From Myxococcus llanfairpwllgwyngyllgogerychwyrndrobwllllantysiliogogogochensis (GTDB lineage: Bacteria > Myxococcota > Myxococcia > Myxococcales > Myxococcaceae), in assembly GCF_006636215.1 (NCBI RefSeq), contig NZ_VIFM01000085.1:1-39047 (forward strand): DNA of 39,047 nucleotides, given 5' to 3'. The notes below the pieces were generated by a model. It ran no database searches and was not told where the DNA came from. It saw nothing but the letters and a program-made list of their open reading frames with translations. The position numbers and the translations under genes are program-made. Below are positions 17,264-26,244 of this stretch, piece after piece; position 1 is the stretch's first letter, and every line of letters starts with the position of its first letter.

Positions 17264-17814
17264 GGCCGCACCGCCCTTTCACCACCACTCGAGGTCCGCA
17301 CCAGCACCCAACCGCCCGTCACCGTCCCACCCATCTCCACGATGGCCTTGTAGGACGGCGTCAACAGCTCGTAGGGAATCGTCCCCGTCGAGTCGTACGT
17401 CACCGCGTCCGGGAAGTTGTCCAACACCGACTGGTACGAGCGGATGGCCATGTCCCGCACCACCGGCAGGTCCTCCTGCCTCGCCAGTCCGTTCTGGTAC
17501 ACGCCGAGCAGGTTGAGGCCGACGTAGTACTGCGCCTCGCCATACGGCCCCCGCGCGAGCACGGTGGCCCACGAGTAGAAGGCCGCCACCGGCCCCGCGT
17601 TGGCCTGGAGCACCCACTTCGTCTCCGTCCCCGGCGTCGAGTCCGCGAACGGATTGTTCGGGTCGTCCAGGATGACGGTGCTCGGATACACGCCCATGGT
17701 CGGGTCGTAGACCTCGAGCGTCAGGTCCTCCAGCGGTTCGCCATAGACATAGCTCGCGCGGTCATAACACCCGAAGATGCCCAGCACCGCGAGGAGCACG
17801 AGACACGTCCTCAT
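17260..17814 (-). CDS. Hypothetical lipoprotein of the glucan operon
   Basis: This 184-residue protein starts at MRTCLVLLAVLGIFGC, a short lipoprotein signal with Cys16. An in-frame ATG 12 codons earlier would put charged residues before the signal. The mature part has no domain I recognise. It contains PYGEAQYYVGLNLLGVYQ and a helical stretch resembling a repeat-type scaffold (VVRDMAIRSYQSVLDNFPDAV). It lies 10 bases after the barrel-fusion gene and overlaps the next lipoprotein gene by 4 bases, so all three are probably translated together. It may be an envelope partner of the barrel protein, which is a guess from position. Confidence 0.7.
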   Translation of the reverse strand: MRTCLVLLAVLGIFGCYDRASYVYGEPLEDLTLEVYDPTMGVYPSTVILDDPNNPFADSTPGTETKWVLQANAGPVAAFYSWATVLARGPYGEAQYYVGLNLLGVYQNGLARQEDLPVVRDMAIRSYQSVLDNFPDAVTYDSTGTIPYELLTPSYKAIVEMGGTVTGGWVLVRTSSGGERAVRP

Positions 17815-17824
17815 ACGTTGTCCC

Positions 17825-20800
17825 TCAGAGCGAAAGGATTGCATACGCACCCACCTCGTATTCGCGGCCCTTGAGCCCCTCGGTGATGGCCGTCGTGCTC
17901 ATGCCCTCCGAGTACTCATCCAGCATGCGCACCAGCCCTCGCAGACCGAAGCGCGTGGACACCGCGCCCAGCACCGGCCGCTTGAGCCCGTAGGACACGT
18001 CGCCCCCGAGCTGCACCGGATACGTGAGGTTGAACACGCGGTGGTAGTCGTACGGACCCCAGTCGTTGAACCGCAGCTGCGTGGAGAGCAGCAGCGTGTC
18101 GTACAGCACGTTGGCGTCCAGGCCGAAGCGGCGCACCTGCCGCGCGTCCTCGCCTCCGGACTGCACGCTGCCCACGAAGGCCGTGCCGTACAGCTTCAGC
18201 CGCTGCGTGGGATTGCCCACCATGCGCAGCGTCGTCTCCCACTCGTCGCGCGCGGGAGGCGCCCCGGCGAAGGCCACCGCGCTGCCGTCCGCGAGGATGG
18301 CGATGCTCGCGTCTCGCGAAGTCGGCTGTCGGCGGTACACCAGGTCCAGGCCCGCGGCGAAGGGCGCGTCCTCGCGCATCTCCCGGTCCCACGCCCAGAA
18401 CCACGTCCCCGGCGTCGGGTCGAAGGTGATGAGCAGCTCCGCGCCCAGCGTCTCGCGGTTGTCCAGGACGGTGAAGGCGTCCTGCAACACGTTGCGAGCG
18501 CGCACGGCGGGGAAGTACGTGCCCGAGTCCTGGTCATACGTGTCGGGGATGTTCGGATTCGGCCCGATGAGCGGCTTCTGGTACAGCACGTTGGGCGCCA
18601 CCTCGATGGTGCCCAACTGGAAGGCCGCGCCCGCCTGCGCTCCGAAGTGGTTGCCGCGGCCGCTCTCCCTCAGGCTCCAACCCGTCAGCACGATGCTCGG
18701 CTCGGGACCACCGTCCGCCACCAGCCCGCGGAACGAACCCTGGGCGAACAGCCGGACGCCCCCCAGGTCATACGTGGCCCGCGCCTTCGCGCCGAGCGTG
18801 TCGAGGAACTGCACCTTGTCGCGCAGCACCTCCTGGCCACTGCCCATGTAGCTGGCGCCGCCCGTCGCCTCGCGCGTCCACGTGAACTCCTCGCCGATGC
18901 GCTGGGGCGCGGCCAGGATGCCACCGATGTCGAGCGCCAGCGGACCCCGGTTCCACTCGAAGGTCAGCGCCGTGCGGCGCGCCACGCGCTCGCGGATGAC
19001 GGAGGCGGTCTGCTGCGTCGCGCCCCGGGCGATGTCCTCCTGGTGCACCAGCGTCAGCGCCATGTCGCCGAAGCCCTTGCGGTACTTGGCGACGACGGAA
19101 GGGTTTGCGCCCCAGTACAGCTCCGGACCCACCGCCAGCTTGAAGCCCTCGAAGGAGCGCTTGCCGCTGAGCACCACGCCGAAGGGCGCGTTGCCATGGT
19201 AGATGTCGATGTTCGGCCCGTAGTTGGCCTCGCGGTACAGGCCGAAGAAGTCACCCTCCTCGCCCCAGTGGTAGTGGCCGACGCGGTAGAAGCCCTCCAG
19301 CGCGAAGTCCGCGCGGTCCAGCTTGAACTCCGCCTGGTACAGCGCGAAGCGGTCGAAGCCATTCACTCCAGGCTGGGAGACGCCCGGCGTCGGCGAGGCC
19401 CCCGGTGCCGGCGCCGTCGGCGTCGGCGTGGTGCCCCGGTTCTCGTAGAAGAGGTTGTTGAGGCGGTTGGTGGCCACGTTGCCCACCACGTTGAAGGACG
19501 CGCGGCCGTACACGCCGGTGGCGGGCTGGAGCGCCAGGTCGAAGAAGATGGACTCCGTGTGGTCCGCCGCCGTCAGGTTCGGCCGCGTCGTCGCGATGCT
19601 TCCACGCGACAGCGAGCTGTCCATGACGAGGCGCAGGTTCGACACCCGCACCGCGCTGAGCTCATCCGCCTTCGCCAGGGCGATGGAGGACTCGTAGCTC
19701 TTCGACAGCTCGGAGGGCCGCAGGCCCGCGAAGTGCGCGTGGATGCGGTCCAGGTCCGTGTCCTCCGCGTACGGGTCCAGGCGGAAGGCCGCCTGCAACA
19801 CGTAGTAGGCCGTGCGCGGCTGGATGCGGGAGATGCCCGCGTCGTCCGGCGTGCCCAGGGCGCAGATGCCGAACCACTCCTCGTTCATGTTGTTCTGACC
19901 GGCCACGAAGTCCGCCGCGTAGCCGCCGTTGGGCCACGACGCCGTCGTGTCGTGCAGGGAGAGGTTGGCCTCCTGACCCACCTTCCACCAGCCATCCACC
20001 CACTGGAAGACGAAGCCGCCCAGCGCGTTGCCCACGCGGCCCTGGCCGTACGTCTGCGTGTAGATTTCCTCCCACTGCTGGCGCAGGTACTCGGCCTGCG
20101 ACAGGTGGTCCTCACGGCCGTCCCGCGCGTTGAACGCATCCGCGCCGAACTCCGAGAAGAGCACCGGCTTGTCCACCTTGCGCAGCACCTCTTCGTACAA
20201 GTCCCGGACGCTGGGGCCTCGGTAGACGTTGGCGCCGAAGATGTCGATGTCGGTGGCGTGCTTGGCGATGAGGTCGATGTACTGGAGGTCGCCGTTGGCC
20301 ATCGCCACCGGGTGGTTGACGTCGCGGGTCTTGATGGTCCGCGCCGCCTCGCCCATCAGCGTGTAGAGATGCACCGCGCGCGCGGCGTCCTCCTGGCCCG
20401 GCAGCGCCTCGATTTCATAGCTGGTCCAGTGCAGGCCGTAGTTGTTCTCGTTGCCGAGCAGCCACATCAGCACGCCCGGAACGCCCCGGTACACCTCCAC
20501 CTTCTTCGCCAGCTCCTCGAGCAGCGCCTTGCGGTGCGCGGCGTTGGAGTAGTCGATGTTGGGCACGAAGGTGCCGTTGACGGTGGCGCCATAGCGGCCC
20601 ATCAGCGGGTTCACCACGGTGGTGATTGCGTAGTTCTTGAAGATGAACTCCACCCAGCGCGGGGGGATGTCGTCGAACTGGCGGATGGCGTTGACGCCCA
20701 TGTCGCGCAGCAGCGTCATCTCCCGCGCCAGCACCGCGCGCACGAAGTCGTCGGGCTGGTTCCAGAGCGAATACCGGTAGTTCTCTCCAATGGGCGTGTA

Positions 20801-21160
20801 GCCCCAGTTCATGCCGCGCAACAGGAAGTCGCGGCCGTCCACCTTCAGCTTGAAGCCCCGCTCGTCGCGCTGGAGCTTGACGACGGTGGCCTGCTCCGCG
20901 CCCGCGGTGACGTCCACGGGCTGCAGGGTGAGGGGCTGCGGCGCGGGAGACGGCGCCGGGCTCGGAGGACCCGAGGGCGTCGTGGTGGTGGCCGCGGGCG
21001 GCGCGCCACCGGGAGGAGCGGCGGCCGGCGGAGTTGCTTCCACCGGCGCCGTTTGAGGTTGCGCGCCGCCGGGTTGGACGGGCTGCGCGTCCTGCCCGGC
21101 GTGGACGGGGGCCTGGTACAGCGCCGCCGCGAGGAGGGGTGCGAGGAACAGGGCTCTCAT
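17825..21160 (-). CDS. Glycosidase (GH2/GH5-like TIM barrel) fused to an outer-membrane beta-barrel-like region
   Basis: This 1111-residue exported protein has a signal peptide MRALFLAPLLAAALYQAPVHA, then a Pro/Ala/Thr linker (23-80). A glycosidase domain spans about 95-460: FLLRGMNWG, EMTLLRDMGVNAIRQFDD, an acid/base candidate Glu238 in WLLGNENNYG and a nucleophile candidate Glu337 in VLFSEFGADAF. These are clan GH-A features nearest to GH2 TIM domains. From about 500 to the end, short alternating hydrophobic strands with aromatic residues and Gly/Asp turns look like an outer-membrane barrel, interrupted by a Pro/Thr linker (PTPTAPAPGASPTPG). It ends AYAILSL rather than in Phe. ATG 21160 overlaps the GH1 stop. 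The barrel is inferred by eye. Confidence 0.78.
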   Translation of the reverse strand: MRALFLAPLLAAALYQAPVHAGQDAQPVQPGGAQPQTAPVEATPPAAAPPGGAPPAATTTTPSGPPSPAPSPAPQPLTLQPVDVTAGAEQATVVKLQRDERGFKLKVDGRDFLLRGMNWGYTPIGENYRYSLWNQPDDFVRAVLAREMTLLRDMGVNAIRQFDDIPPRWVEFIFKNYAITTVVNPLMGRYGATVNGTFVPNIDYSNAAHRKALLEELAKKVEVYRGVPGVLMWLLGNENNYGLHWTSYEIEALPGQEDAARAVHLYTLMGEAARTIKTRDVNHPVAMANGDLQYIDLIAKHATDIDIFGANVYRGPSVRDLYEEVLRKVDKPVLFSEFGADAFNARDGREDHLSQAEYLRQQWEEIYTQTYGQGRVGNALGGFVFQWVDGWWKVGQEANLSLHDTTASWPNGGYAADFVAGQNNMNEEWFGICALGTPDDAGISRIQPRTAYYVLQAAFRLDPYAEDTDLDRIHAHFAGLRPSELSKSYESSIALAKADELSAVRVSNLRLVMDSSLSRGSIATTRPNLTAADHTESIFFDLALQPATGVYGRASFNVVGNVATNRLNNLFYENRGTTPTPTAPAPGASPTPGVSQPGVNGFDRFALYQAEFKLDRADFALEGFYRVGHYHWGEEGDFFGLYREANYGPNIDIYHGNAPFGVVLSGKRSFEGFKLAVGPELYWGANPSVVAKYRKGFGDMALTLVHQEDIARGATQQTASVIRERVARRTALTFEWNRGPLALDIGGILAAPQRIGEEFTWTREATGGASYMGSGQEVLRDKVQFLDTLGAKARATYDLGGVRLFAQGSFRGLVADGGPEPSIVLTGWSLRESGRGNHFGAQAGAAFQLGTIEVAPNVLYQKPLIGPNPNIPDTYDQDSGTYFPAVRARNVLQDAFTVLDNRETLGAELLITFDPTPGTWFWAWDREMREDAPFAAGLDLVYRRQPTSRDASIAILADGSAVAFAGAPPARDEWETTLRMVGNPTQRLKLYGTAFVGSVQSGGEDARQVRRFGLDANVLYDTLLLSTQLRFNDWGPYDYHRVFNLTYPVQLGGDVSYGLKRPVLGAVSTRFGLRGLVRMLDEYSEGMSTTAITEGLKGREYEVGAYAILSL

Positions 21161-22527
21161 GCGGCCAGCTCCACATCCAGCCCGTTCTGGGCCACCACGG
21201 CGCGGTACAGGTGCGCGCTGTCCTTGGGGATGCGCTTCTGGGTCGCGTAGTCCACGTAGACCATGCCGAAGCGCTTCTGATAGCCGTACGCCCACTCGAA
21301 GTTGTCCAGCAGCGACCACGCGAAGTAGCCCTTGAGGGGCACGCCTTGCTTGATGGCCTCCAGCGAGGCCTCCAGGTGCGTGCGCAGGTAGTGCACGCGC
21401 TTGGTGTCCCGCACACGGCCGTCCGCGTCCGGCGTGGTGCCGTAGGCGGCCCCGTTCTCCGTGACGTAGAGGCGGCCGGGCTTGTAGTCCTGGTGCAGCC
21501 GCACGAGCAGCTGGGTGAGTCCGTGGGGCGACACCTCCCAGTCCATCTCCGTCTTCTCGGGGCTGACGTGGACGGTGCGCGGGGCGTTCTGCGCCTCGGG
21601 GATGCGGTCGCTGCGGATGACGCCTCGGTTGTAGTAGTTGACCCCGAGGAAATCGATGGGCGCGGCGATGTCCGCCATGTCCCCCTGTCGCACGAAGGGC
21701 AGCGTGTCCGACTTCAGTCGCCCCTCGGCGACATGGTCGTCAATCACGTCGCGCGGGTAGCCCTTCCCGTAGAGCGGGTCCAGGTACCATCGGTTGAAGC
21801 CGCCGTCGAAGGCGCGGCACGCGTCCTGGTCCTCCTTGCTGGGCGACGCGGGCTCCGCGGGCACCAGGTTGAGGGTGACGCCGACCTCCGCCCTGGGCAC
21901 GTTGGCGCGGATGACGGGGACGGCCTGTCCATGCGACAGCAGCACGTGGTGGGCCGTGGCCAGCGCCTGGCCCCAGTCCTTGATGCCGGGGGCATGCTCG
22001 CCGTTGGCGTAGCCAAGGATGCTGATGCACCAGGGCTCGTTGTGCGTAATCCACCGCGACACCCGGTCCCCGAGCTTCTGGCTCATCACGTCCGCGTACT
22101 CGACGAACGCGCTCACCGTGTCGCGCGAGGCCCAGCCGCCCTTGTCCTGGAGCGCCTGCGGCAAATCCCAGTGGTACAGCGTGACGACAGGCTCGATTCC
22201 CACCTCCAGCAGTCCGTCGACCAGCCGCGAGTAGAAGTCGAGGCCGGCCGTGTTCACCTTGCCGCGCCCCATGGGGAACACGCGCGGCCAGGCGACGGAG
22301 AAGCGATACGCCTTCAATCCCATCCAGCGCATCAGCTCCACGTCTTCGCGCCAGCGGTGGTAGTGGTCGCAGGCGACGTTGCCGTTGGTTCCGTCGGCGA
22401 TTTTACCGGGCGTGGCGGCGAACCGGTCCCAGATGGATTCACCGCGCCCGTCGGCGTCGGTGGCTCCTTCAATCTGGTACGAGGAGGTGGCCACACCCCA
22501 CACGAAGTCATGAGGAAACTGCCGCAT
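21157..22527 (-). CDS. bglB: GH1 beta-glucosidase, cytoplasmic
   Basis: This 456-residue enzyme has the full GH1 signature: start MRQFPHDFVWGVATSSYQIEG, acid/base Glu164 in ITHNEPWC, and nucleophile Glu357 in LYVTENGAAYG. The length is typical. It has no signal peptide, so it acts in the cytoplasm and should hydrolyse beta-linked di- and oligosaccharides delivered by the ABC importer encoded just upstream. The chosen ATG has AAGGAG a few bases before it. The frame continues upstream inside the preceding ATPase gene but without GH1 sequence. It overlaps that gene by 20 bases and the barrel-fusion gene by 4. Confidence 0.96.
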   Translation of the reverse strand: MRQFPHDFVWGVATSSYQIEGATDADGRGESIWDRFAATPGKIADGTNGNVACDHYHRWREDVELMRWMGLKAYRFSVAWPRVFPMGRGKVNTAGLDFYSRLVDGLLEVGIEPVVTLYHWDLPQALQDKGGWASRDTVSAFVEYADVMSQKLGDRVSRWITHNEPWCISILGYANGEHAPGIKDWGQALATAHHVLLSHGQAVPVIRANVPRAEVGVTLNLVPAEPASPSKEDQDACRAFDGGFNRWYLDPLYGKGYPRDVIDDHVAEGRLKSDTLPFVRQGDMADIAAPIDFLGVNYYNRGVIRSDRIPEAQNAPRTVHVSPEKTEMDWEVSPHGLTQLLVRLHQDYKPGRLYVTENGAAYGTTPDADGRVRDTKRVHYLRTHLEASLEAIKQGVPLKGYFAWSLLDNFEWAYGYQKRFGMVYVDYATQKRIPKDSAHLYRAVVAQNGLDVELAA

Positions 22528-23503
22528 CGTCAGGGACTCCTTTCGAGGACTCGAGATGGCAGCGGACGTGGTGCTCCGCCGCGGGAAGGTGAAAGGGAGG
22601 AAGCGCCTCGTGGCACCGCACGTCGGCGTGAGGACAGCGGGGCGCGAAGGCACACCCCAGAGGAGGCGCGGGCACGGTCGCCACGCGCGCGGGCAGGGGC
22701 GTGCGCAGGAAGTCCACGCCATCCGGAACGGCCGACAACAACAGCCGCGTATACGGGTGGCGAGGCGCCTGGAGCACGTCGCTGGTGCGGCCCGTCTCCA
22801 CGACGGAGCCCGCGTAGAGCACCAGCACGCGGTCCGCCAGGTGACGGGCGCTCGCCAGATCGTGGGTGATGAAGAGGATGCCGATGCCGCGCTCGCGCGT
22901 CAGGCCCTTGAGCAACTGGAGCACCCCCCGGCGCGTGGACACGTCCAGCATGGAGGTGGGCTCGTCCGCGATGATGACGTCAGGCTCCACCGCCAGCGCC
23001 CGCGCCACGGCCACGCGCTGACGCTGGCCTCCGGACAGCTCGTGCGGATAGCGCTTCGCCAACTGCTCCGCCGGCGTCAGCCCCACCGACTCCAGCAGCG
23101 CGTGCACCCGTCGCGTCAGCTCCACGCCTCGCGCGCGCCCATGGCGCACCAGCGAGCGCTCCAGGTGATAGGCCACCGTGTGCACCGGATTGAGCGAGGC
23201 GAACGGGTCCTGGAACACCATCTGCACGCGGCCCCGGTAGGCCAGTGACGCGGCGCCGCCCTCGCGGGCGAGCACGTTCTCTCCGCCAAGGAGGATGTCG
23301 CCCGAGTCCGGGGTGTCCAGCCGCGCCAGGAGGCGGGCCAGCGTGGACTTGCCGCTGCCGGACTCGCCGACGAGCGCGAGGATTTCTCCGCGCTCCAGCG
23401 AGAAGGACACATCTGTCAGCACCTTGCGGCGCGCGTGGGACAGGAAGCCGCCCACGGGGAAGCTCCGATTCAGGCGCGAGGCTTCCAGCAGGGGAGGGCT
23501 CAT
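22508..23503 (-). CDS. Oligosaccharide/oligopeptide ABC transporter ATPase (OppF type)
   Basis: This 331-residue ATPase has Walker A GESGSGKST (46-54), Q-loop VFQDPFASLNPV, signature LSGGQRQRVAVARAL, Walker B VIIADEPTSMLD and switch His in ITHD. The C-terminal oligopeptide-transporter tail has four Cys (284, 290, 297, 315), matching the Fe-S-binding motif known for this subfamily. It pairs with the ATPase half of the fused protein to form the heterodimeric motor. Opp-family transporters also carry beta-gluco-oligosaccharides, and the glycosidase context supports that here. Confidence 0.95.
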   Translation of the reverse strand: MSPPLLEASRLNRSFPVGGFLSHARRKVLTDVSFSLERGEILALVGESGSGKSTLARLLARLDTPDSGDILLGGENVLAREGGAASLAYRGRVQMVFQDPFASLNPVHTVAYHLERSLVRHGRARGVELTRRVHALLESVGLTPAEQLAKRYPHELSGGQRQRVAVARALAVEPDVIIADEPTSMLDVSTRRGVLQLLKGLTRERGIGILFITHDLASARHLADRVLVLYAGSVVETGRTSDVLQAPRHPYTRLLLSAVPDGVDFLRTPLPARVATVPAPPLGCAFAPRCPHADVRCHEALPPFHLPAAEHHVRCHLESSKGVPDDAAVSS

Positions 23504-25269
23504 CGACGACCTCCGGGGGACGCGGCGAGCGGCGGCTTCAGCGCGCTGGTGGCCTGCTCCAGCACGTCGGGTGACGGCGTCGGCGCGTCGGCCGCGCCCA
23601 GGTGAGGGAAGGACGACAGCAACAGGCGCGTGTACGGATGACGCGCGTCGGTGCGCAGGCGCTGCGCGGTGTCCACCTCCACCAGCTTGCCGGCCTGGAG
23701 GATGCCCACGCGGTCCGCCAGCGCGAGCAGCAGCGGCAGGTCATGCGTGATGAAGAGGACCGCGAAGCCCAGCCGCTCCTTCAGCTCCACCACGCGCTGG
23801 AGCAGCTCCTTCTGCACCACCACGTCGAGCGCGGTGGTGGGCTCGTCCATCACCACCAGCCGGGGCTCCAGCGCCAGGGCCAGGGCGATGCCCACGCGCT
23901 GGCGCATGCCTCCGGAGAGCTGGTGCGGCCACGCGTCCACCAGTTCGGGCTTCAACCCCACCATGCTCAACAGCTCACGGGCCCGCGCGTACGAGGACGC
24001 GCGCGAGTTACCTCCGTGCGCCGCGAGCGTGTCGTGGAACTGCTCGCCCAGCGTGAGCACCGGGTTGAGCGCGCTCATCGCGCTCTGGAACACCATGGAC
24101 ACACGGCTCCACCGGAAGGCGCGCAGCGCCTCCGGCGACAACGCGGTGACGTCCGTTCCGTCGAAGAGGATGCGTCCGTGGGTGATGGCCGCCGACGAGG
24201 GCAACAGGCGCAACAGCGCGGAGCCCAGCGTGGACTTGCCGCTGCCGGACTCACCCGCGAGGCCGAACACCTCGCCGGGGGCGATATCCAGGGACACCTG
24301 GTCCACCACGCGGGAAGGGCCCGCCTGCGTCATGTACTCGATGGACAGCTCGCGCACGCTCAAGAGCGCGCCGGGCGTGGCGGCCTCCTGCTCGGGCGAG
24401 GCGACGGCGTGCACCACCGCGGCGCTGGGCGCCTTCGGAGGGGCGCGCAGCGAGGGGTTGGTCAGCTCGTCGATGGCGGAGCTGAGCAGCGTGAGCGAGA
24501 AGCCCACCAGCGCGATGCAGATGCCCGTGGGGACGAAAATCCACCAGGAGCGCGTCAGGAGCGCCGCGTCGTTGCCGGCCCAGTAGAGGTTGGTGCCCCA
24601 CGTCACCGAGCCCACGTCACCCAGGCCCAGGAACTCCAGGCCCACCTGCGCGCCCACGGCGTACAGCGTGTTGCCAATGAACGACGAGGCCACGAGCGAG
24701 GCCATGTTGGGCAACAGCTCGCGGGTGATGATGCGCAGGTGGCTCTCTCCGGCGACGACGGCCGCCGCGACGAAGTCCCGACCTCGCAGCGACAGCGCCT
24801 CCGCGCGGAAGACGCGCGCGTTCCACGCCCAGCCCGCGAAGGTGAGCACCACCACCATGCGGAACGGACCGGAGGGCAGGTAGGCGCCCAGGACGATGGC
24901 CAGCGGCAGGCCCGGGATGACCAGGAAGATGTTGGTGGTGAGCGTCAGCGCGTCATCCACGCGGCGGCCCAGGTAGCCGGCGGTGATGCCCACCAGCGCG
25001 CCCACCAGCGTGACGAGCGCGCCCACCGCGAAGCCGATGGCCAGCGTCTCGCGCGCGCCCACCACCGTCTGCGCGAGCACGTCCTGGCCCTGGCCCGTCG
25101 TGCCGAACCAGTGGGCACTCGAAGGCGGCTGGTGGGGCTGGCCCATCAGCTCCGTCGGGTCCATCACGAACCACGGGCCCACCAGCGCGACGAGGAGGAA
25201 GCCCAGCAGGAGGGTGCCTCCCACCGCCGCCTTGCGCTGGCGGAGCAAGCGTCGAAGGGTGTCACGCAT
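23500..25269 (-). CDS. ABC importer permease-ATPase fusion (OppC-OppD type)
   Basis: This 589-residue protein joins two subunits that are usually separate. Residues 1-270 are an OppC permease: first helix near 15-35, periplasmic HWFGTTGQGQDV (the DppC/OppC signature region), and an EAA-like coupling loop at about 157-188 (EALSLRGRDFVAAAVVAGES). An Ala/Pro linker (275-300) leads to an OppD ATPase with Walker A GESGSGKST (339-347), LSGGMRQRVGIALAL and VMDEPTTALDV. The fusion forces a 1:1 permease/motor ratio. The start overlaps the OppB-type gene stop by 8 bases, and its end overlaps the next ATPase gene by 4. Confidence 0.93.
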   Translation of the reverse strand: MRDTLRRLLRQRKAAVGGTLLLGFLLVALVGPWFVMDPTELMGQPHQPPSSAHWFGTTGQGQDVLAQTVVGARETLAIGFAVGALVTLVGALVGITAGYLGRRVDDALTLTTNIFLVIPGLPLAIVLGAYLPSGPFRMVVVLTFAGWAWNARVFRAEALSLRGRDFVAAAVVAGESHLRIITRELLPNMASLVASSFIGNTLYAVGAQVGLEFLGLGDVGSVTWGTNLYWAGNDAALLTRSWWIFVPTGICIALVGFSLTLLSSAIDELTNPSLRAPPKAPSAAVVHAVASPEQEAATPGALLSVRELSIEYMTQAGPSRVVDQVSLDIAPGEVFGLAGESGSGKSTLGSALLRLLPSSAAITHGRILFDGTDVTALSPEALRAFRWSRVSMVFQSAMSALNPVLTLGEQFHDTLAAHGGNSRASSYARARELLSMVGLKPELVDAWPHQLSGGMRQRVGIALALALEPRLVVMDEPTTALDVVVQKELLQRVVELKERLGFAVLFITHDLPLLLALADRVGILQAGKLVEVDTAQRLRTDARHPYTRLLLSSFPHLGAADAPTPSPDVLEQATSALKPPLAASPGGRR

Positions 25270-26242
25270 GGGCGCGGGTCCTCGGGTCCAGCCAGAGGCA
25301 GAGCAGGTCCACGGCGAAGTTCGCGGCGAGCACCGCCAGCGTGATGACCAGGAAGAGCCCCTGCATCAGCGGGTAGTCCTGGTTGCGCACCGCGAGGATG
25401 AGCAGGTAACCGGTGCCCGGATACGAGAAGACGATTTCCGTCAGCAGCGAGCCGCTCAGCACGAAGCCCAGCGCCATGCCGAAGCCGGTGACGTTGGGCA
25501 AGAGCGCGTTGCGCGCCGCATAGCGCAGCATCACCTGGCGGGGCGGCAGGCCCTTCGCGTGCGCCAGCCGCAGCGTGTCCGTGCCCAGCACCGCCACCAT
25601 GGTGTTGCGCATGCTCAGCATCCACCCGCCGAGCGTGGCCACGACGATGGACGTCGCCGGCAGCACCGCGTGTCGTCCCACGTCCGCGAGGAAGGTGAGC
25701 GTCGCCCCGGGCTCCACGTCGTGCGAGTACGCGTGGCGCAGCGGGAACCAGCCCAGCCCGAAGCCGAAGAGGTACAGGGCCAGCATGGCCAGCCAGAAGT
25801 AGGGAAAGGCCCCCAGGAAGGCGAGCGCGGGCGCCAGCGCCGAGTCCAGCCAGCCGCCCCGGTTCCACGCGGCCAGCACGCCCAGCATCGTCCCCACCGC
25901 GAAGCTGATGATGACCGCGCACCCGGCCAGCCCCAGCGTCCACAACAGGCCCGTGCCGATGACCTCCGACACGGGCGACGGGTAGTACGCGTACGACAGG
26001 CCCAAATCCCCGGTCAGCAGGTGCTTCAGGTACGTGAAGTACTGCACGTGCCACGGCGCATCCGTGAAGCCGAACGCCGTCTTCAGGGCCACCAGCGCCT
26101 CGGGGGAGATGCGGCCCTCGAAGCGGGCGAACATCGCCGTGGCCGGGTCTCCCGGCGCGAGCCTCGGGATGACGAAGTTCATCGTCAGCGAGGCCCACGC
26201 GGCGAGCAGGTAGAAGCCGAGCCTGCGGAGCACGTAGCGCAT
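25262..26242 (-). CDS. ABC importer permease (OppB type)
   Basis: This 326-residue inner-membrane permease has the OppB/DppB start MRYVLRRLGFYLLAAWASLTMNF followed by VIPRLAPGDPATAMF. It has about six membrane helices and the coupling loop RLAHAKGLPPRQVMLRYAARNALLPN. The frame is open far upstream inside the binding-protein gene, but the sequence there is a shadow. ATG 26242 gives the conserved N-terminus and lies 2 bases after the binding-protein stop. It pairs with the permease half of the fusion protein. Confidence 0.95.
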   Translation of the reverse strand: MRYVLRRLGFYLLAAWASLTMNFVIPRLAPGDPATAMFARFEGRISPEALVALKTAFGFTDAPWHVQYFTYLKHLLTGDLGLSYAYYPSPVSEVIGTGLLWTLGLAGCAVIISFAVGTMLGVLAAWNRGGWLDSALAPALAFLGAFPYFWLAMLALYLFGFGLGWFPLRHAYSHDVEPGATLTFLADVGRHAVLPATSIVVATLGGWMLSMRNTMVAVLGTDTLRLAHAKGLPPRQVMLRYAARNALLPNVTGFGMALGFVLSGSLLTEIVFSYPGTGYLLILAVRNQDYPLMQGLFLVITLAVLAANFAVDLLCLWLDPRTRAHA

Positions 26243-26244
26243 GG

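Noticed and set aside
17777-21250. 1157-codon open frame on the plus strand, antisense to the barrel-fusion gene
   Set aside because: Sequence is Arg/Val/His/Gln-rich without any domain; it is the mirror of strong third-position G/C bias in the real minus-strand gene.
22508-25269. Peptide uptake as the role of the ABC importer
   Set aside because: Not excluded by the family, but three glycosidases and a ROK repressor in the same operon make oligosaccharide uptake the better reading.
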